64,000 bases of DNA, from the NCBI GenBank assembly GCA_016787085.1, contig JAEUVJ010000036.1, forward strand, positions 51,345-115,344, read 5' to 3'. This DNA is from Chitinophagaceae bacterium. GTDB lineage: Bacteria; Bacteroidota; Bacteroidia; Chitinophagales; Chitinophagaceae. The notes below the pieces were generated by a model. That model was not told where the DNA came from. It made no database searches and saw only the letters and a list, made by a program, of their open reading frames with translations. This document shows, piece after piece, positions 59,133-64,000 of this stretch (positions are counted from its first letter, which is position 1; every line of letters starts with the position of its first letter). The position numbers and the translations under genes were made by a program.

Positions 59133-59543
59133 ATGAAGAAACTTATACCTCTTATTTGTTTACTGTTTCTTTTCTCCGGTTGTAAAAAAGCCATTGAAAA
59201 GATGCAGGAAGATGCGGTCATCAAAGCCATGACCGACGGCCAGTGGGTGATCACCAGTTTTGTACAGAACGGCACTGATATTACTACCAGTTTTTCTGCT
59301 TATAAATTCCAATACTACAGCAATAAGACCGTGGACGCCATTAAAAACGGGACCGTTGAAAAAACCGGCACCTGGGATGGCAATGCAGCCAACATGACCA
59401 CCTCGGCCAGTTTCAGCGGCGCCATAGCGCCTTTAAGCCTCATCAACGGAAACTGGCAGATCAACAACAGCAGTTGGACCTATGTAGTAGCTACTCAAAC
59501 CATTACGGGAGAAACAAAAACCATGCGGCTGGATAAACTCTGA
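59133..59543 (+). CDS. Small lipoprotein, lipocalin-like
   Basis: The 136-aa protein has a lipoprotein signal with lipobox LFSGC (Cys17). A beta-rich body with the pattern TDGQWVITSFVQNGTDITTSFSAYKFQYYSNKTV and TGTWDG resembles lipocalin-like lipoproteins of Bacteroidota. The ligand is unknown. The ATG at 59133 gives the intact signal; the longer frame from 59085 includes the promoter. Confidence 0.75.
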   Translation: MKKLIPLICLLFLFSGCKKAIEKMQEDAVIKAMTDGQWVITSFVQNGTDITTSFSAYKFQYYSNKTVDAIKNGTVEKTGTWDGNAANMTTSASFSGAIAPLSLINGNWQINNSSWTYVVATQTITGETKTMRLDKL

Positions 59544-59734
59544 TTTTTGATTTTATCCTTTTTCTGGCCTATTTTCAATTTTGTTTGCTTTATTTTTCAT
59601 TAAACCCTGAGGATAAACTATCGTCCCAATACCGGTGTCGCAACTTCAGCCCTTGAATTTGCGTTTACTGATAGCAGAGGAATAGTTTTTGCTGATTCGG
59701 TTACCCCGGTTTACAGTACTAAATCCAAAACACA

Positions 59735-62700
59735 CTGAAAGCTTTTTTATATAATACACTTACGAAGACCCTTATCCTTTTCGTAATGTTAATGGCCGGC
59801 GCTGCTCCCGTTTCCGGCCAGATTCCCGTAGCTAATTTTTCAGGGGCCCCCCTTGCAGGCTGTTCGCCATTGATCGTCAATTTCCAGGACCTTTCCACAG
59901 GCAGTCCTACTTCCTGGAACTGGAATTTTGGCAACGGCAATACATCCACACTGCAAAACCCAACCGCCACCTATTTTTTGCCGGGCACCTATACTGTAAC
60001 ATTAACTGCTACCAATGCCAATGGAAGTAATACTCTTACCCGGACACAGTACATTACTGTATATGATATCCCAACCGTAAACTTCGTAGCGGATAATCAA
60101 AATGGCTGTTTCCCTTTTCGAGTCAACTTCACCGACCTGTCTACGGCCGGGGCCGGCAATACCAATGTAAGCTGGCAATGGGATTTTGGAGATGGCGGCT
60201 CATCGACTTTGCAAAACCCTTCTTATGTCTATACGGCAACCGGAAATTATATTGTTACACTAAGAATAACCAATGATAAAGGATGCGTCAAAACGATCAG
60301 CCGGCCTAATTATATCAGTGTTACACCCGGGGTGACCGCTTCATTTACCAATACCCAGCCGGCTGTATGCAGTGCCCCTGCAAGTATCAGTTTTACCAAC
60401 AATTCTACAGGGCCCGGTGTTCTATCCTGGCAATGGTTCTTTGGAGACGGCAGTCCTGTATCCACAGTCCAAAACCCAGTGCATACCTATACAGCCAACG
60501 GAACCTACAACGTCACGCTGGTCGCTACCAGCAGTGCCGGTTGTGAAGACACTGTCCGGACATCTGTCCCCGTGACGATCGGAGGTATTACCACCAGTTT
60601 TACCAATCCGCCATCCGTATGTACCAATGCACCGGCAGCCTTCACCAATACTTCTTCTCCGGCCCCGGTAAGTTCCTTCTGGAATTTTGGCGATGGGGGC
60701 ACATCTACGCAGATCAGCCCCACACATATTTATACGACACCGGGAAACTATACTATACGTTTGTATAACACCTATGCAAATTGTATTGACTCTGCAACAG
60801 GTACCATAACCGTACATCCATTACCTGTACCGAATTTTACTGCGCCGGTCACCACAAGATGTGAGCCTAACCTGACTGTGAATTTCCAGGATCTGTCTGC
60901 AGGGGCAGTAAGCTGGATATGGAATTTCGGAGATGGCAATACTTCCACATTACAAAATCCCTCGCATACCTATACAAACTATGGCTCTTATTCGGTATCG
61001 CTGTTTGTTACCAATGCTTTTGGTTGCACCAATACGATAATAAGATCGAATTATATCAACATACGGAGAGCTGTCATCAGCATCCCCGGTCTGCCGGCAA
61101 GAGGTTGCATTCCTTTTCCATTCACATTTAATCCGGTTATTAACTCACTGGATGCTGTCACTTCTTATCTATGGGATTTTGGAGATGGCAATACTTCTAC
61201 TGCATCCAATCCTACGCATACTTATACAACACAAGGAATCTATAATGTAAAACTCGTCATCACAACGAGCACCGGCTGTACCGATTCAATAGTGATCAAT
61301 AATGCAGTTAGGGTAGGTTCCAAACCAGTGGCTGATTTTTCAGCATCTCCTATTCCCGTTTGTGCCTACCAGGCGGTACAGTTTACTGATCTGACCATTC
61401 CAGCCGATGAATGGTTATGGGATTTTGGCGATGGCAGTTCATCAGGCTTGCAAAACCCTTCCCACACATACATTGATACCGGTTACTTTTCAGTAACTCT
61501 GGTGGCCTATAACAACGGGTGCGGAGATACGATCACAAGACCTGCTTATATACAAGTTCTTCCTCCCATTGCCAGGTTTACTTCTTCCGCTAATTGTTCT
61601 AATCGTCTGCAGTTTAACTTTACCGATCAATCGGTGGGGGCCACTGCCTGGTCCTGGGATTTTGGTGACGGAAGCCCGGTTTCTACTTTGCAAAACCCGG
61701 TACATACTTTTCCGGCTTATGGATCATATAGTGTAACATTAACAGTAACAAACGGAAGCTGTTCTCATTTCATTACACAGTCAATACAAACTATCAATCA
61801 GAACCCTGACTTCAATATAAATGCAACTGTGATTTGCAGAGGCCAGATATCAATATTCACGCCGGTATTTTCTGTCCCTGCAAACATTGTATCTGTCTTA
61901 TGGGATTTTGGAAATGGCGCACAAGTTGTTACCGGTACGGGGCCATACAGCGATTATTACCCTGCCAGCGGCACATACACGGTAACTATGATTTCAACAG
62001 ATTTAAATGGCTGCCGGGATTCAATTACAAAAACCAACTTTATAAGAGTTAATGGCCCTATTGCCAATTTCAGTGGAATAAACCTGGCTGGTTGTACAGG
62101 ACTTACCGCCACATTTACTGATCTGTCAACAACTGACGGCATTAACCCGTTGGTCAACTGGTTCTTTGATTTTGGTGACGGAAATACTCAGGCTTTTTCC
62201 GGTCCCCCATTTCAACATACATATACTACTACAGGCACCTTCAATGTAAAAATGATAGTTACCGATGCTTCGGGCTGCTCCGACAGCCTTATCAGCAATG
62301 CGATGATAACAACTACAGACCCCATCCCTGATTTCATTTCAGCCGATACATTATCGTGTCCCGGTGCTGTCGTTACTTTTACCAACACTTCATCACCTTT
62401 ACCGGTCAGTTCCTTCTGGGATTTTGGCGATGGCAATACATCCACCCTTTTGTCCCCGACAAATATATATGCCGCAACAGGTACCTATACTGTAAAACTG
62501 GTGATCACCGACGCATTTGGTTGTGTTGACTCTATAATAAAAAATAACTATATCCGGGTAGATCAACCCAATGCTGGCTTTACAGTGAATGATTCTATTG
62601 GCTCCTGTACACCATTAGAAGTTCAGTTTACCAATACCTCCACCTATTACACTTCTTCACAATGGGATTTCGGGCCCGGAGAAGGGACATCTACACTTAC

Positions 62701-64000
62701 CAACCCAGTTCATTTCTATTCTGTACCCGGCACATACAGGGTGCGGCTACTGGTAAGCAGCGCAGGCGGATGTACCGATTCTGCATTTATCAATATTATA
62801 GTGAATGACACTACAGGTTCCCGTATTGACTATACACCCCTGTCAGGTTGTAATCCGTTACCAGTAACTTTTAATGCGGTTACTTCTGCTATTATCGAAT
62901 CGTATTTCTGGGATTTTGGCGATGGCAACACGATCACTACCACTTCACCCGCCGTACCGCATACCTATAACTCATTTGGAAATTTTTTACCGAAGCTCAT
63001 CATGCTTGACCCTGCAGGATGCCTGATACCCATTTCCGGTATTGATACGATCAGAATTGTCGGCGCCAACCCTGATTTCGGTTTTACTCCTTCACTACTA
63101 TGTGATTCAGGCTATATCAGCTTCTCAGATTCTACGACAACAAGTGATGTCATTACGAGCTATAGCTGGACATTCGGGGATGGAGGAACCTCAACCCTAC
63201 AAAATCCGCAGCACAATTACACGGCTCCCGGCATTTTTGATGTGTCATTGACAGTCGGAACGCAAAGTGGCTGTTCCAATACATTTACCCTTCCGGCGGC
63301 TGTAAAAGTAGTATTGCGGCCTTTAATAGGCATATCAGGTGATAATGACATTTGTATCAATGAATCCATTTTACACTCCGGTATTTTCCTGCGGCCTGAC
63401 ACCTCTTTGGTAACGTGGGTATGGACCTTCCCGAATGGAAACACCTCTACGCTCCAGAACCCGCCAATTCAACCATACAACACGGCAGGCAGCTTTACTG
63501 TCACTGCTATTTCCGCCAACAGCAGTGGTTGCAGAGACACGGCCATTCAAAATATAATTGTTTATCCTCTCCCAACGGCTACCATGCCTCCTCAAATGAC
63601 CATACAGGTTGGCTTCCCGGTTCAGATACCCGTTACTTATTCTAATGGCACGAATACCTGGACATGGTCACCGGCTACGGGATTAAACTGTACTAATTGT
63701 GCCACCCCTGATGCTGGCCCCCGGTTTAATACTACCTACCAGGTACTATTTTCGGATGAAAACGGGTGCAGCAACAGGGACACTATACTAGTCATTGTAG
63801 TATGTCAGAACAGCAATCTTTTTGTACCAAACACTTTTTCACCTAACGGTGATGGCAGTAATGACAGGTTTTATCCAAGAGGAAGGGGGCTTTATTCGAT
63901 CAAAACGTTACGCATTTTTAACCGTTGGGGTGAGATAGTTTTTGAAAGACACGATTTCCCGGTGAATAATGCTTTATCCGGATGGGATGGAACTTACAAA
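59735..64000 (+). CDS. Giant PKD-repeat surface protein with T9SS type B sorting domain, 3' end beyond window
   Basis: The frame is open from 59723 to the window edge (over 1,420 codons). About fifteen PKD-type repeats can be counted by their W-x-FGDG/FGNG motif (from WNWNFGNGNT to WVWTFPNGNT), each with a following Y-T/S-V-x-L strand. A Cys-containing domain (about 63,590-63,810) comes next, then the gliding-type C-terminal domain FVPNTFSPNGDGSNDRF ... FNRWGEIVFER, which directs type IX (type B) export. Likely a cell-surface adhesin or matrix protein. The start is uncertain: no ATG, GTG or TTG leaves the signal peptide whole, whereas CTG at 59735 gives MKAFLYNTLTKTLILFVML-like residues. ATG 59786 would cut the signal. 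Confidence 0.88.
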   Translation, partial: MKAFLYNTLTKTLILFVMLMAGAAPVSGQIPVANFSGAPLAGCSPLIVNFQDLSTGSPTSWNWNFGNGNTSTLQNPTATYFLPGTYTVTLTATNANGSNTLTRTQYITVYDIPTVNFVADNQNGCFPFRVNFTDLSTAGAGNTNVSWQWDFGDGGSSTLQNPSYVYTATGNYIVTLRITNDKGCVKTISRPNYISVTPGVTASFTNTQPAVCSAPASISFTNNSTGPGVLSWQWFFGDGSPVSTVQNPVHTYTANGTYNVTLVATSSAGCEDTVRTSVPVTIGGITTSFTNPPSVCTNAPAAFTNTSSPAPVSSFWNFGDGGTSTQISPTHIYTTPGNYTIRLYNTYANCIDSATGTITVHPLPVPNFTAPVTTRCEPNLTVNFQDLSAGAVSWIWNFGDGNTSTLQNPSHTYTNYGSYSVSLFVTNAFGCTNTIIRSNYINIRRAVISIPGLPARGCIPFPFTFNPVINSLDAVTSYLWDFGDGNTSTASNPTHTYTTQGIYNVKLVITTSTGCTDSIVINNAVRVGSKPVADFSASPIPVCAYQAVQFTDLTIPADEWLWDFGDGSSSGLQNPSHTYIDTGYFSVTLVAYNNGCGDTITRPAYIQVLPPIARFTSSANCSNRLQFNFTDQSVGATAWSWDFGDGSPVSTLQNPVHTFPAYGSYSVTLTVTNGSCSHFITQSIQTINQNPDFNINATVICRGQISIFTPVFSVPANIVSVLWDFGNGAQVVTGTGPYSDYYPASGTYTVTMISTDLNGCRDSITKTNFIRVNGPIANFSGINLAGCTGLTATFTDLSTTDGINPLVNWFFDFGDGNTQAFSGPPFQHTYTTTGTFNVKMIVTDASGCSDSLISNAMITTTDPIPDFISADTLSCPGAVVTFTNTSSPLPVSSFWDFGDGNTSTLLSPTNIYAATGTYTVKLVITDAFGCVDSIIKNNYIRVDQPNAGFTVNDSIGSCTPLEVQFTNTSTYYTSSQWDFGPGEGTSTLTNPVHFYSVPGTYRVRLLVSSAGGCTDSAFINIIVNDTTGSRIDYTPLSGCNPLPVTFNAVTSAIIESYFWDFGDGNTITTTSPAVPHTYNSFGNFLPKLIMLDPAGCLIPISGIDTIRIVGANPDFGFTPSLLCDSGYISFSDSTTTSDVITSYSWTFGDGGTSTLQNPQHNYTAPGIFDVSLTVGTQSGCSNTFTLPAAVKVVLRPLIGISGDNDICINESILHSGIFLRPDTSLVTWVWTFPNGNTSTLQNPPIQPYNTAGSFTVTAISANSSGCRDTAIQNIIVYPLPTATMPPQMTIQVGFPVQIPVTYSNGTNTWTWSPATGLNCTNCATPDAGPRFNTTYQVLFSDENGCSNRDTILVIVVCQNSNLFVPNTFSPNGDGSNDRFYPRGRGLYSIKTLRIFNRWGEIVFERHDFPVNNALSGWDGTYK

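Noticed and set aside
60372..63645. Short open frames on both strands inside the PKD gene
   Set aside because: They overlap one continuous frame with clear PKD repeats and a sorting domain, and are coding shadows.

Overview
The window reads as a chromosomal segment of a Bacteroidota bacterium, most likely family Chitinophagaceae (inference; no rRNA is present). The support is: type IX secretion C-terminal domains (types A and B), a eukaryote-type citrate synthase, a DUF5916/CBM9 outer-membrane protein, sensor-domain-less HisKA_3 kinases paired with NarL-type regulators, LptF/G-family, DUF6728 and DUF2795 genes, and promoters that match the Bacteroidota consensus TTTG-N19/20-TAnnTTTG.

Layout. 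0-7 kb: end of a ligase-associated helicase plus pdeM, a DUF5916 protein, a LexA-like self-cleaving repressor, surE, lpxB and a 53-aa gene overlapping lpxB. 7-11.4 kb: a NarL-type regulator and a large secreted PHP-domain protein. 11.4-16.4 kb: a six-gene run resembling the non-phosphorylating L-fucose pathway (lactone formation, lactone opening, ketodeoxy-acid oxidation, diketo-acid cleavage), but with no dehydratase and no transporter in view. 16.4-29.8 kb: housekeeping (cobalamin adenosyltransferase, ABC ATPase, gatC, trpS, deoxynucleoside kinase, pckA, pepP, pssA, purS, rsmI, M28 and M1 peptidases). 30-36.3 kb: a second NarL regulator, rsmG, a glycosyltransferase, tgt, and a four-gene two-component operon whose promoter is preceded by three perfect copies and one degraded copy of a 16-bp palindrome.

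36.8-45.2 kb is the most accessory-looking part: an IPT/TIG-like membrane protein, a signal-less peptidoglycan amidase, three FRG-domain proteins, two lipoproteins, a small SH3-like protein and a pair of paralogous secreted proteins. 45.4-56.4 kb returns to core genes (LptF/G, gltA, tRNA-Ala, a LolD-like ATPase, fabI, recN, a Nif3-like protein, a YitT-family protein). The end holds an MG2/TonB-plug-like protein, a lipoprotein and a giant PKD-repeat protein that runs off the window.

The most unusual structure is at 48.1-48.5 kb. An intact tRNA-Ala(GGC) is followed at once by an 84-codon GIY-YIG nuclease gene, and then by a second, damaged tRNA copy. Thirty-five bases of the tRNA 3' end are repeated exactly on both sides of the nuclease gene, and the last codons of the nuclease lie in a D-arm-like sequence of the damaged copy. 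It looks like a very small nuclease cassette living in a tRNA gene. A second recurring pattern is promoters whose -7 element lies only 4-9 bases from the start codon, which suggests leaderless or nearly leaderless mRNAs.
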